Source: Arthrobacter sp. MA-N2 (GTDB lineage: Bacteria; Actinomycetota; Actinomycetes; Actinomycetales; Micrococcaceae). From it: 64,000 bases of DNA. Below the pieces are notes generated by a model. It was not told the origin of the DNA and searched no databases. It saw only the letters and a list, made by a program, of their open reading frames with translations. How positions within the stretch are numbered: the first letter of the stretch is position 1; each line of letters starts with the position of its first letter. A program made the translations under genes and the position numbers. This document shows positions 1-7,047 of the stretch, piece after piece. Location: assembly GCF_000517125.1 (NCBI RefSeq), contig NZ_KI912155.1, positions 1,124,418 through 1,188,417 of the forward strand. The letters run 5' to 3'.

Positions 1-77
1 ACGTACTCGGCGACCTTGCCGGCCAGTTCGAGAGCGTCTTCGGTCGTGAGAAGGTCCACGGCAACTTGGAGTTTCAT
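1..77 (-). CDS. hxlA: 3-hexulose-6-phosphate synthase, N-terminus only (cut by window edge)
   Basis: The first 25 residues, read leftwards from ATG at 77, begin MKLQVAVDLLTTEDALELAG, which is the N-terminus of the HPS/KGPDC family. The enzyme condenses formaldehyde with ribulose 5-phosphate in the cytosol, the entry step of the RuMP pathway. A purine-rich AGAAAGA stretch lies upstream of the start. The gene follows hxlB on the same strand, across about 190 bp of repeats. The rest of the gene is outside the window. A truncated copy of this 5' end recurs at 3472-3560. The assignment rests on a short stretch and on the neighbouring hxlB. Confidence 0.85.
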   Translation of the reverse strand, partial: MKLQVAVDLLTTEDALELAGKVAEY

Positions 78-134
78 GATGATTTATCTTTCTGTAGGGA
101 ACTGCAGAGATGGTGATGGAAAAACACGGGCCCC

Positions 135-271
135 GCCAAACCAGGGACCAGCCAAACCAGGGGCCGGCCAGACCAGGGGCCGGCCAGACCGGGGCCGGTA
201 ACCCGGCGGGGTTATACAGGGGGGTTACCGGGGTTATACAGGGGGTTACCGGGGTTATACAGGGGGGGTTA
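135..271. repeat. Two tandem-repeat blocks between hxlB and hxlA
   Basis: Positions 135-198 hold about four copies of a 16-nt unit (GCCAGACCAGGGGCCG and variants). Positions 208-271 hold three copies of a 21-22-nt unit beginning GGGGTTATACAGG. The last copy runs into the hxlB stop codon. The rest of the hxlB-hxlA spacer shows no gene. The blocks could act as an intercistronic structure or may simply be slippage products. Confidence 0.8.
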
Positions 272-868
272 TTCGAGGTTGGCGTGCCTGAGCCACAGCT
301 GTTCGGCCGGTTCGTCGGCGTTTTCCCACAGCGACTGGAACAAAGCCTCGGTAGCCAGGAACAACACCTGCTCGAACAGGGAACCGGAATACTGGCGCGA
401 AACACTCGAACCATGATCGGTCTTCTGCGCGGCAGGAATGATCACCAACGCGTCAGCCAGCCCGGCCAGCGGCGATTCCCGATTAGTGGTGAACGCGGCA
501 ATCCGCGCCCCGGCCTTCGCCGCGGTCTCCGCGGACTTGACCACACCCGAGGTCGTTCCCGACCCCGAAGCCACCAGCAGCAGATCCCCGGAAGCGATCG
601 CCGGAGTCGTGGTATCCCCGGCAATGTGGACCGTCAAACCCAAATGCATCAGCCTCATCGCGGCCATGCGCAACACCAGACCACTCCGGCCCGCCCCGGC
701 AACGAACACCCGACCCGGCTGACCAAGATGCCCCGCCAGACCGGCCAACTCCTGCACATCAATCTTGGCCGCGGTGTCCGCGATCTCATCCCTGACAAGC
801 GCCAAATTACGCACAATATCACTCGTAGTGCTATACACCGCACGCGTCGCGTTAGCTGTCGGATTCAC
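269..868 (-). CDS. hxlB: 6-phospho-3-hexuloisomerase
   Basis: A 199-residue SIS-domain protein of the usual PHI length. It carries the sugar-isomerase signature FVAGAGRSGLVLRMAAMR, then HIAGDTTTPA, the SGSGTT phosphosugar-binding loop and the PHI-typical end LWLRHANLE. It converts D-arabino-3-hexulose 6-phosphate to fructose 6-phosphate. I chose the GTG start at 868: a GAAGGGA ribosome site stands just upstream, and the first codons (VNPT) match those of tkt. A longer frame from ATG at 934 reads through the shared promoter module and is unlikely. It is the first gene of the hxlB-hxlA unit and is divergent from the GH15 gene. Confidence 0.93.
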   Translation of the reverse strand: MNPTANATRAVYSTTSDIVRNLALVRDEIADTAAKIDVQELAGLAGHLGQPGRVFVAGAGRSGLVLRMAAMRLMHLGLTVHIAGDTTTPAIASGDLLLVASGSGTTSGVVKSAETAAKAGARIAAFTTNRESPLAGLADALVIIPAAQKTDHGSSVSRQYSGSLFEQVLFLATEALFQSLWENADEPAEQLWLRHANLE

Positions 869-1000
869 GATTTGGTCCCTTCGATTCGGCAATCGGCCAT
901 AAAGACCGAATGGGTCCTTCTGATTGATATCCATGATCTCGAAGCAAACGGGCAGGGGTAACGCTATTTTCTGACGGTTCTAACTACCCTTAAGGACTGG
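853..1000 (-). promoter_or_regulatory. hxlB promoter/leader module, duplicated at tkt
   Basis: Upstream of hxlB the sequence aligns, almost without gaps, with the region upstream of tkt (about 9193-9335). Shared blocks, read in the gene direction, are AACCGTCAGAAA, a C(C/T)(A/G)CCCGTTTG element at about 948-955, and the ribosome site and first codons GTGAATCCGACAG. The element lies 79 nt from the start codon in both copies. I infer a common promoter and operator. The remaining part of the 869-1227 gap to the GH15 gene shows no coding sequence. Confidence 0.7.
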
Positions 1001-1227
1001 GGTATGGGGAACAGCCTCCGGTAGACGGTCCGAGCGCGTGAAACGCGCCAGATCCGGCTGCGCCGGTGGTTCCTTGACCAGAATCTCGCCTGAGACAATT
1101 CGTGGACACGGCTATTGCCGTGATTGGCCGGGAAGGTGTGGCGTGGGCGACGGGTCTATCGCCGCTACCGGGCTGGTGGTTGCGTGTTGATGGGCATATG
1201 GCGGGCCTAACCGAATGTGGAGAAGTT

Positions 1228-3063
1228 GTGATTGAGTGGAGCATGGCTGCACTCATAGAGGACTATGCGTTGCTATCGGATCTTCAGACGGGGCCTCTTA
1301 TATCCCGGGACGGCAGTGTGGACTGGCTCTGTTTCCCGCGTTTCGATTCGCCGTCCGTGTTCAGTGGAATTGTGGGCACCGATGAGCATGGCCGCTGGTT
1401 GTTGGCTCCGGGCGAATCGGGTGCTGTGGTTGTCGAGCGCTACTATCTTGACTCGACCTTCGTGCTTCAAACCATCTGGGAGACCGGTGGGGGAAGGGTC
1501 CTGGTTACCGATTTCATGCCGCTGGGGGATAACGGTTCCTCCCTTATCCGCCGGGTTACCGGTTTGGCGGGCAGCGTTGAGATGCATCAGGAGCTTCGGA
1601 TCCGCCCGGGATATTCAACGGTCGTGCCTTGGGTGAGTCGTGTCCGGGACAATGCGCCGACGGCGGCGCCGGTCCTGTTGGCGATGGCCGGTCCGGATGC
1701 TCTGGCGCTAAGAGGACCTCATCTTCCACAAGCCCATGCGCACGGGCACGAGGGAAAATTCCTCATTTCAGAGGGCGAGAAGGTGGATTTTGAACTAACG
1801 TGGTTCCCCTCCCACCGTCCCCTGCCAGCAGCGGTTGACGTTGATGCTGCTCTTGAAGAAGCTACTGAGTACTGGAGCCGTTGGGGAAGCCACTGCCGGC
1901 AAGACGGCGCCTATGGGAGTGCGGTGAAACGTTCGTTGTTAGTCCTGCGGGCCCTGACGCATTTTGAAACCGGCGGCATCGTCGCAGCTCCCACGACGTC
2001 CCTCCCGGAGGATTTCGGCGGATCACGGAACTGGGACTACCGGTATTGCTGGTTGCGCGATGCGGCCCTGACGCTGGAATCGATGCTGACCCACGGTTAT
2101 GAAACCGAGGCGCTTCAGTGGCGCAACTGGCTCCTTCGGGCACTGGCCGGCAACCCCGAGCAAATTCAGATCATGTACGGGGTCGGGGGAGAACGGGAAC
2201 TTCTTGAACGCGAGCTCAACCACCTCCCCGGATATGCGAACTCCAAGCCTGTTCGCATTGGAAATGCGGCCGCTTCACAGTTCCAGGCCGATGTTGTCGG
2301 CGAAGTGATGGTGGCATTGGAAAGACTGCGTATGGCCGGAGGCAAAGAAGACCATTTCTCCTGGGCCCTTCAGCGGGCCCTCCTGGGATTCGTCGAAAGA
2401 CACTTCGATGACAAGGACTTCGGCCTTTGGGAAATGCGCGGCCAGGCACAATACTTCACCCACTCACGAGTGATGATGTGGGCCGCCTTCAACAGCGGGA
2501 TCCGGGCAGTGCGGATCCACGGACTATCCGGAGATATAACGAAGTGGGAGCATCTGCGTGCCCGGTTGCGCGAAGAGATAATGCGCGAGGGATTCGACCG
2601 CAGGATCGACTCCTTTACCCAGACCTACGGCGGAGGCCAAACCGACGCTGCGTTACTCGTCATTCCACAGGTCGGTTTTCTCCCCTACAACGATGAGCAC
2701 ATGCTCGGCACAGTCGCACGGCTGGAAAAAGAACTCCTCACCGACGACGGTCTCTTGCTGCGCTATCGAACAGAGAGCGGCGTTGACGGCCTGGAACCGG
2801 GCGAACATCCTTTCCTCGCATGCTCTTTCTGGCTCGTGGAACAATATGCCCGCACAGGCCGTCAGGCCGAGGCAACAATGCTCATGGACAAACTCGTCGG
2901 GTTCGCCAACGAGCTCGGCCTGCTCAGCGAAGAATACGCAACGAACGAACGACGGATGGCCGGCAACTTTCCCCAAGCATTCTCACACCTGACCCTCGTC
3001 AGAGCCGCCGACGCCATCCACGGCGTCGACCGCCTCAGCCTGGCCGTCAACACAGCAGTTTGA
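1228..3063 (+). CDS. Glycoside hydrolase family 15 protein
   Basis: A protein of about 611 residues. The N-terminal IEDYALLSDLQTGPLISRDG and VDWLCFPRFDSP are typical of bacterial GH15 proteins. An alpha/alpha-barrel follows, with RNWDYRYCWLRDAALTL, FGLWEMRG and EHPFLACSFWL. Families of this type include glucoamylase, trehalase and glucodextranase. The substrate cannot be told from sequence; trehalose or an alpha-glucan is likely. There is no signal peptide, so it acts inside the cell. GTG at 1228 has GGAG 5 nt upstream; ATG at 1243 is the alternative. It is divergent from hxlB, and a link to RuMP metabolism through sugar phosphate supply is only inference. Confidence 0.88.
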   Translation: MIEWSMAALIEDYALLSDLQTGPLISRDGSVDWLCFPRFDSPSVFSGIVGTDEHGRWLLAPGESGAVVVERYYLDSTFVLQTIWETGGGRVLVTDFMPLGDNGSSLIRRVTGLAGSVEMHQELRIRPGYSTVVPWVSRVRDNAPTAAPVLLAMAGPDALALRGPHLPQAHAHGHEGKFLISEGEKVDFELTWFPSHRPLPAAVDVDAALEEATEYWSRWGSHCRQDGAYGSAVKRSLLVLRALTHFETGGIVAAPTTSLPEDFGGSRNWDYRYCWLRDAALTLESMLTHGYETEALQWRNWLLRALAGNPEQIQIMYGVGGERELLERELNHLPGYANSKPVRIGNAAASQFQADVVGEVMVALERLRMAGGKEDHFSWALQRALLGFVERHFDDKDFGLWEMRGQAQYFTHSRVMMWAAFNSGIRAVRIHGLSGDITKWEHLRARLREEIMREGFDRRIDSFTQTYGGGQTDAALLVIPQVGFLPYNDEHMLGTVARLEKELLTDDGLLLRYRTESGVDGLEPGEHPFLACSFWLVEQYARTGRQAEATMLMDKLVGFANELGLLSEEYATNERRMAGNFPQAFSHLTLVRAADAIHGVDRLSLAVNTAV

Positions 3064-3498
3064 TACCTGGCCGGCCAGTGCAATGACCAGGCGCTGGATC
3101 AGGGGCGTGGTCTTCCGGACTCGTTCGAGCATGGCCCCGGCAGCAGTTGAATAGTCATCCGCAACATCCCTTCGCTGTACGAACTCAATGGGTATTCTCT
3201 CAGCCGGGCCAACAGGGTGTCCTGTGTCAAGGGAACAAACCCTAATCCCTATCAGGGGACAGAACTGTGGAATCCGGAATGCTTCATCAAGTCTTCAGCC
3301 GACACCGGTCAAACGCAGCTCGGGTCAAGAACCCAGGACGTAATTGATTCGCCGCGCCCGCGATCGGGCAATGGGCGATCCAGTCGACCCACCCAAAAAG
3401 ATAGTCTTGACCATCCTGAATTAGCGTATCCCCTACCCGTAAATGGCTGGACGATAGATGCACACCCGACGCAGTTCCCTGCAGAAAGAAGCATCATC
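3064..3498. other. Intergenic region, mostly unassigned; promoter element of an hxlA-like leader
   Basis: No confident gene. On the minus strand an open frame from about 3290 down to 3064 has protein-like composition (for example RIPIEFVQRRDVADDYS and ERVRKTTPLIQRLVIALAG), but it has no clear start and I do not recognise it; it may be a relic. Positions 3433-3440 (CTACCCGT) match the element seen at hxlB and tkt. Positions 3472-3498 match the hxlA leader. Confidence 0.5.
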
Positions 3499-3681
3499 AT
3501 GAAACTCCAAGTTCCCTTGGATCTCGTCACCGTCGAAGACGACGCCCTCGATCTGGCCGGCGAGGCCTATGCCACGGCTGACGACCGGATCTGGATGCAC
3601 GAGACGGCCCAGAGCTACCTCACACCGCTCACCACGATCGTCGATTCGCATTTCGGCCTCCCGAAGAAGGTGGCGGCATGA
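3472..3681 (+). pseudogene. Truncated hxlA 5' end fused to an unrelated reading frame
   Basis: Positions 3472-3500 repeat the hxlA leader (GCAGTTCCCT, CAGAAAGA, ATCATC) almost exactly. The ATG at 3499 opens MKLQVPLDLVTVEDDALDLAG, close to HPS. After about 24 residues the similarity stops, and the frame continues as DDRIWMHETAQSYLTPLTTI to a stop at 3681, which I cannot identify. The HPS active site is missing, so this is either an hxlA relic or a small chimeric gene driven by an hxlA-type promoter. Confidence 0.7.
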
Positions 3682-3824
3682 ACGAGGCAGAGCGGCGTCT
3701 CGCGCAAGCCGCGTACCTGCTCCGCAACATGCTCGCCGCAGGCGTGATCGACGTCCCTCAAGTATTGGGAATCCTCGAAGGCAGACCTCAGCTTCTCCTC
3801 GTGGAGGAGGGCAAAGCGGCATGA
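3678..3824 (+). CDS. Small hypothetical protein, coupled to the chimeric hxlA frame
   Basis: A 48-residue frame starting MNEAERRLAQAAYLLRNMLA whose ATG overlaps the preceding stop (ATGA). It looks like a short amphipathic helical protein (ERRLAQAAYLLRNML, then DVPQVLGILEG). No family was recognised. Its stop overlaps another ATG at 3821. The chain of ATGA overlaps suggests that an unknown operon was inserted here, perhaps from a plasmid or phage. Confidence 0.45.
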   Translation: MNEAERRLAQAAYLLRNMLAAGVIDVPQVLGILEGRPQLLLVEEGKAA

Positions 3825-3917
3825 GTGAAAGGACATTGCATGGCTGAGCGAGTCCAGGACCTCCAGCGCAAGCAGAAGCACGGCAAGACCGAACTGCTCC
3901 CCTCCTCGGCAGGCTGA
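3821..3917 (+). other. Two very short coupled frames, unknown
   Basis: The ATG at 3821 gives only 8 codons. The ATG at 3840 gives MAERVQDLQRKQKHGKTELL and a few more residues, ending at 3917. Both continue the overlapping chain from 3678, and they may be the start of a gene that was truncated when the left edge of the fba-DUF3151 relic was formed. No function can be given. Confidence 0.3.
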
Positions 3918-3988
3918 ACCAGAAGCCGACATCGCCTTCAACGCCTGTGCCGGCCTGGTCACCGTACTCGGGTCCGCCGATGACTATG

Positions 3989-4066
3989 CCCCTTGCAGAC
4001 CTTGGTCTCGGCCGGCAGGAGCGTCGGTTCGGGACCCATCAGGTTCTTGCCGAATTCGTCGGACAT
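3989..4066 (-). pseudogene. DUF3151 gene remnant (N-terminal 26 codons)
   Basis: The minus-strand frame from ATG at 4066 starts MSDEFGKNLMGPEPTLLPAE, the characteristic N-terminus of actinobacterial DUF3151 proteins. After about 26 codons the similarity ends. The ATG overlaps the fba-like TAA stop, as in chromosomes where DUF3151 directly follows fba. It is a decayed copy of a core chromosomal junction. Confidence 0.7.
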
Positions 4067-4372
4067 TAGAAGGTCTTGCCTACCGATCCGGGCTGCTTTG
4101 CGGCTTCCACGATCCGGGCAGCCCTGTCTGCCTCCGCCGAAGCGCCCCGGACAAGATTCATCTTGATGACACCATAGGAAACAGCATCCGCGACCTCCTG
4201 CTCGGTGGAACCCGAGCCCCTGTGGAACACCGGATTGGAACACCAGATCAAACGGGTTGTCCTTGCCGTTGCCCGGCTTTTAGACGCCGTGGACGTTGCC
4301 GAAGGTCGATGCCGTCTTCCTCGCCGCCGACCGTGCCGATTTCAACCTGTTCTGCGATGCCGGGCTGCAATT
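4066..4372 (-). pseudogene. fba: Class II fructose-bisphosphate aldolase remnant
   Basis: Minus-strand fragments in changing frames match class II aldolase in order: EQVEIGTVGGEEDGID, TFGNVHGV then KPGN (with a stop in between), NPVFHRGSGSTEQEV, AVSYGVIKMN, and RAARIVEAAKQPGSVGK before the stop. The N-terminal half and the TDTQYAF region are absent, and there are at least two frame changes. The gene cannot make an active enzyme. Aldolase is a RuMP-cycle cleavage enzyme, so a functional ancestor of this island may have carried it. Confidence 0.8.
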
Positions 4373-4517
4373 AGGGTGCCCTCTCCACTCACTGCGAGGA
4401 TCCCGTCGATACGTTTTGGGCATAGAAAGTCGGGTGGCGTTGAGTTCCCACTCGGCCTGCCCAGAATTCATTCCGCTTTGGCGGAACCCGCGCCGGGTCC
4501 ACGGGTGGGGTGCTGGT

Positions 4518-4991
4518 TTAGTTGGTGATTTCGCCGGTGGTTTCGTAGGTGGCGATTTGGCTGATGCGGCGTTCGTGGCGTTCGGCGTTGGTGAATGGTT
4601 CGGTGAGGAATGCTTTGATGAGTTCGGTGGCTTCGTGGACGGTGTGTTGGCGTCCGCCGACTGCGACGACGTTGGCGTTGTTGTGTTGGCGGGCGAGTTT
4701 GGCGGTGTCCAGGTTCCAGGCCAGGGCTGCGCGGACGCCTTTGACTTTGTTCGCGGCGATTTGCTCGCCGTTGCCTGAGCCGCCGAGCACGATTCCGAGG
4801 GCGTCCACGCCTGCGGTTTGGTCGGCCACGACGGCGGTAGCGGCGTTAATGCAGAAGGCCGGGTAGTCGTCTTCGGCGTCGTAGGCTGCGGGTCCGTGGT
4901 CTATCATTTCGTAGCCGTGGGCGGAGAGGGTGGTGATGAGGTGGGAGCTTAGTTCCATACCTGCGTGGTCGGTTGCGATGTGAACGCGCAT
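4518..4991 (-). CDS. rpiB: Ribose-5-phosphate isomerase B
   Basis: 157 residues, the normal length for RpiB/LacA-type isomerases. It opens MRVHIATDHAGMELSSHL and contains YPAFCINAA, the GIVLGGSGNGEQIAANKVKG phosphate-binding and catalytic loop, and VVAVGGRQHT. It interconverts ribose 5-phosphate and ribulose 5-phosphate, the formaldehyde acceptor. GAAGGA stands 7 nt before the ATG. It is last in tkt-tal-rpe-rpiB, only 11 bp after rpe. Confidence 0.95.
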   Translation of the reverse strand: MRVHIATDHAGMELSSHLITTLSAHGYEMIDHGPAAYDAEDDYPAFCINAATAVVADQTAGVDALGIVLGGSGNGEQIAANKVKGVRAALAWNLDTAKLARQHNNANVVAVGGRQHTVHEATELIKAFLTEPFTNAERHERRISQIATYETTGEITN

Positions 4992-5002
4992 GGGGGTGTC
5001 CT

Positions 5003-5713
5003 TCAGGCTTGCCGGGGTTCGGGGGTGGTTGTTTTGGAGGCGAAGGCGAGTTGGCCTTTGGCCCGGAGTGCCTCGATCGCGTCGGCGGGTGAGGGTTTGC
5101 CGTAGACGGCTGATCCGGCCACGAAGACGTTGGCGCCGGCTTCGGCGGCGCGGGTGATGGTTTCCTCGGTGATGCCGCCATCAACTTGGATGGCGACGTT
5201 CACTCCGGAGCCCTGGACCGCGGCGCGGGCGCGGCGGATCTTGGGGAGCATGACGTCCAGGAATGCCTGGCCGCCGAAACCAGGCTCTACGGTCATGATC
5301 AGGAGCATGTCCAGTTCGGGGAGCATGTCCAGGTAGGGTTCGACCGGGGTGGCCGGGCGCAGTGCCATGCCTGCCTTGGCTCCTCGTGCGCGTAGCTCGC
5401 GGGCGAGTTTGATGGGGGCATCGGACGCTTCGACGTGGAACGTGACCGAGTGCAGGCCGGCGTCGGCGAACTGGGGCGCCCACCGGTCGACATTGGAAAT
5501 CATCAGGTGGGCATCCAGCGGAACGGGACTGACTTTTTGTACCCGCTCCACGACGGGCAGACCGATGGTCAGGTTCGGCACGAAGTGGTTGTCCATGACA
5601 TCGACGTGAACGGCGTCGGCGTTGCTGATGCGGGCAAGCTCGGCTTCGAGGTTGACGAAGTCAGCCGAGAGGATGCTGGGGTTGATGCAGCAATTCCGGG
5701 GTGAACTGGACAT
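5003..5713 (-). CDS. rpe: Ribulose-phosphate 3-epimerase
   Basis: 236 residues with the TIM-barrel epimerase motifs [53 protein letters not shown] and VDGGITEET. It interconverts xylulose and ribulose 5-phosphate, regenerating the HPS substrate. The ATG at 5713 is preceded by GAAAGG at good spacing; an in-frame ATG 15 codons further out lacks homology. It is co-directional with tal and rpiB, with a stable hairpin in the tal-rpe gap. Confidence 0.95.
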   Translation of the reverse strand: MSSSPRNCCINPSILSADFVNLEAELARISNADAVHVDVMDNHFVPNLTIGLPVVERVQKVSPVPLDAHLMISNVDRWAPQFADAGLHSVTFHVEASDAPIKLARELRARGAKAGMALRPATPVEPYLDMLPELDMLLIMTVEPGFGGQAFLDVMLPKIRRARAAVQGSGVNVAIQVDGGITEETITRAAEAGANVFVAGSAVYGKPSPADAIEALRAKGQLAFASKTTTPEPRQA

Positions 5714-5753
5714 GGTGTCTGCCTTTCGGTAGCGGTCAGAGCTTGCAGATGAG

Positions 5754-5783
5754 GGCATGGAGACTCCGAAGAGTCTCCATGCC
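5754..5783 (-). terminator. 13-bp stem with UUCG tetraloop between tal and rpe
   Basis: GGCATGGAGACTC and its exact complement flank a 4-nt loop. On the transcribed minus strand the loop is C-UUCG-G, an extra-stable tetraloop. There is no U tract, so it is probably a partial terminator or an mRNA-processing or stability element that lowers rpe-rpiB relative to tkt-tal. Confidence 0.7.
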
Positions 5784-5826
5784 TCGGGGCGGGGCGGCGC
5801 GGCAGCCCCTGAAGGACACCGGCCGG

Positions 5827-6948
5827 TCAGCCGGCTTTCCGGGCGGCGGCGAGGGCGCCTTCGACGTCGGCGAGGAGTTCCTTCCAGCTGGCCACGAACT
5901 TGTCCAGGCCCTCGGACTCGAGCTGGGCGACGACGTCGTTGTAGGAAATGCCCAGGCCTTCGAGTGCGGTCAGGACGTTGTTTGCTTCCTCGTAGGTGCC
6001 CGTGATGGTGTCTCCGGTGACCACGCCGTGATCGAAGGTCGCGTCGAGGGTCTTTTCCGGCATGGTGTTCACGACGTCGGCGGCGACGAGTCCGGTCACG
6101 TACAGGGTGTCGGGGTAGGCCGGGTCCTTCACGCCCGTGGAGGCCCAGAGCGGGCGCTGCGGGAGCGCACCGGCTTCGGCCAGGACGGCCCAGCGTTCGG
6201 TGGAGAACAGCTCTTCGTAGACCTGGTACGCGAGACGGGCGTTGGCCACCCCTGCCTTGCCCTTGAGGGCCTTGGCTTCCTCGGTGCCCAGGGCGTCCAG
6301 GCGCTTGTCGATCTCGGAATCCACGCGGGAGACGAAGAAGGAGGCCACGGAGTGGATCCGGGAGAGATCGTACCCGTTTTCCTTGGCCAGCTTCAGGCCG
6401 GACTGGAAAGCGTTGATGACGGCCCGGTAGCGTTCCAGGGAGAAGATCAGGGTCACGTTGACGCTGATGCCCTCGGCCAGGACCGCGGTGATGGCCGCGA
6501 GGCCTTCCAGGGTTGCCGGGATCTTGATCAGGACGTTGTCCTTCTCGACCTTTTTGTAAAGCTGCTTGGCCTCGGCGATGGTGCCTTCGGTGTCCCAGGC
6601 CAGGCGGGGATCGACCTCGATGGAGACCCGGCCGTCCACGCCCTTGGTCGCGGCTGCGATCGGGGCGAAGAGGTCGCAGGCATCGGCAACATCGGTGGTG
6701 GTGATCTCGAAGATCGTCTCTTCAACGCCGGCGCCCTTCGCGGCGAGCCCGGCGATCACGGCGTCGTAGTCGCTGCCGGAGGTGATCGCGGCCTGGAAAA
6801 TCGAGGGGTTGGTGGTGACACCAACGACGTTCTTCTCGTCGATGAGCTTCTGCAGGCTGCCGCTGGAAAGACGTTCCCGTGAAAGGTCATCCAACCAGAT
6901 GGACACGCCGGCGGCGGAAAGCTGTGCGGTGGGTGTTGCATCGGTCAT
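5827..6948 (-). CDS. tal: Transaldolase
   Basis: 373 residues, the length of the actinobacterial long transaldolases (TalB subfamily II). Visible motifs are [37 protein letters not shown], the Schiff-base lysine in [16 protein letters not shown], and [12 protein letters not shown]. It transfers a dihydroxyacetone unit between sugar phosphates in RuMP rearrangement. It lies 99 bp downstream of tkt, across a strong GC-rich hairpin. The ATG at 6948 is well supported by homology. Confidence 0.95.
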   Translation of the reverse strand: MTDATPTAQLSAAGVSIWLDDLSRERLSSGSLQKLIDEKNVVGVTTNPSIFQAAITSGSDYDAVIAGLAAKGAGVEETIFEITTTDVADACDLFAPIAAATKGVDGRVSIEVDPRLAWDTEGTIAEAKQLYKKVEKDNVLIKIPATLEGLAAITAVLAEGISVNVTLIFSLERYRAVINAFQSGLKLAKENGYDLSRIHSVASFFVSRVDSEIDKRLDALGTEEAKALKGKAGVANARLAYQVYEELFSTERWAVLAEAGALPQRPLWASTGVKDPAYPDTLYVTGLVAADVVNTMPEKTLDATFDHGVVTGDTITGTYEEANNVLTALEGLGISYNDVVAQLESEGLDKFVASWKELLADVEGALAAARKAG

Positions 6949-6989
6949 GGCTTGTGTTTCTTCCTTCGAAATTGGTGGCAGCTTGCGAT

Positions 6990-7026
6990 GGCGCCGCGGA
7001 ATGCCTTTCGGGCACTCCGCGGCGCC
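6990..7026 (-). terminator. GC-rich hairpin between tkt and tal
   Basis: GGCGCCGCGGA at 6990-7000 pairs with TCCGCGGCGCC at 7016-7026, with a further inner TGCC/GGCA pairing. The stem is perfect and has no U tract. It may attenuate read-through or act as a 3' stability element for the tkt message. Confidence 0.6.
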
Positions 7027-7047
7027 GGACGCCGTGCAGTGGGGGTG

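Noticed and set aside
269..934. HxlB start at ATG 934
   Set aside because: The extra 22 codons lie in the promoter module shared with tkt, and GTG 868 has a proper ribosome site.
5701..6882. Plus-strand open frame (393 codons) opposite tal
   Set aside because: Antisense of transaldolase, Gly/Asp-rich low-complexity product.
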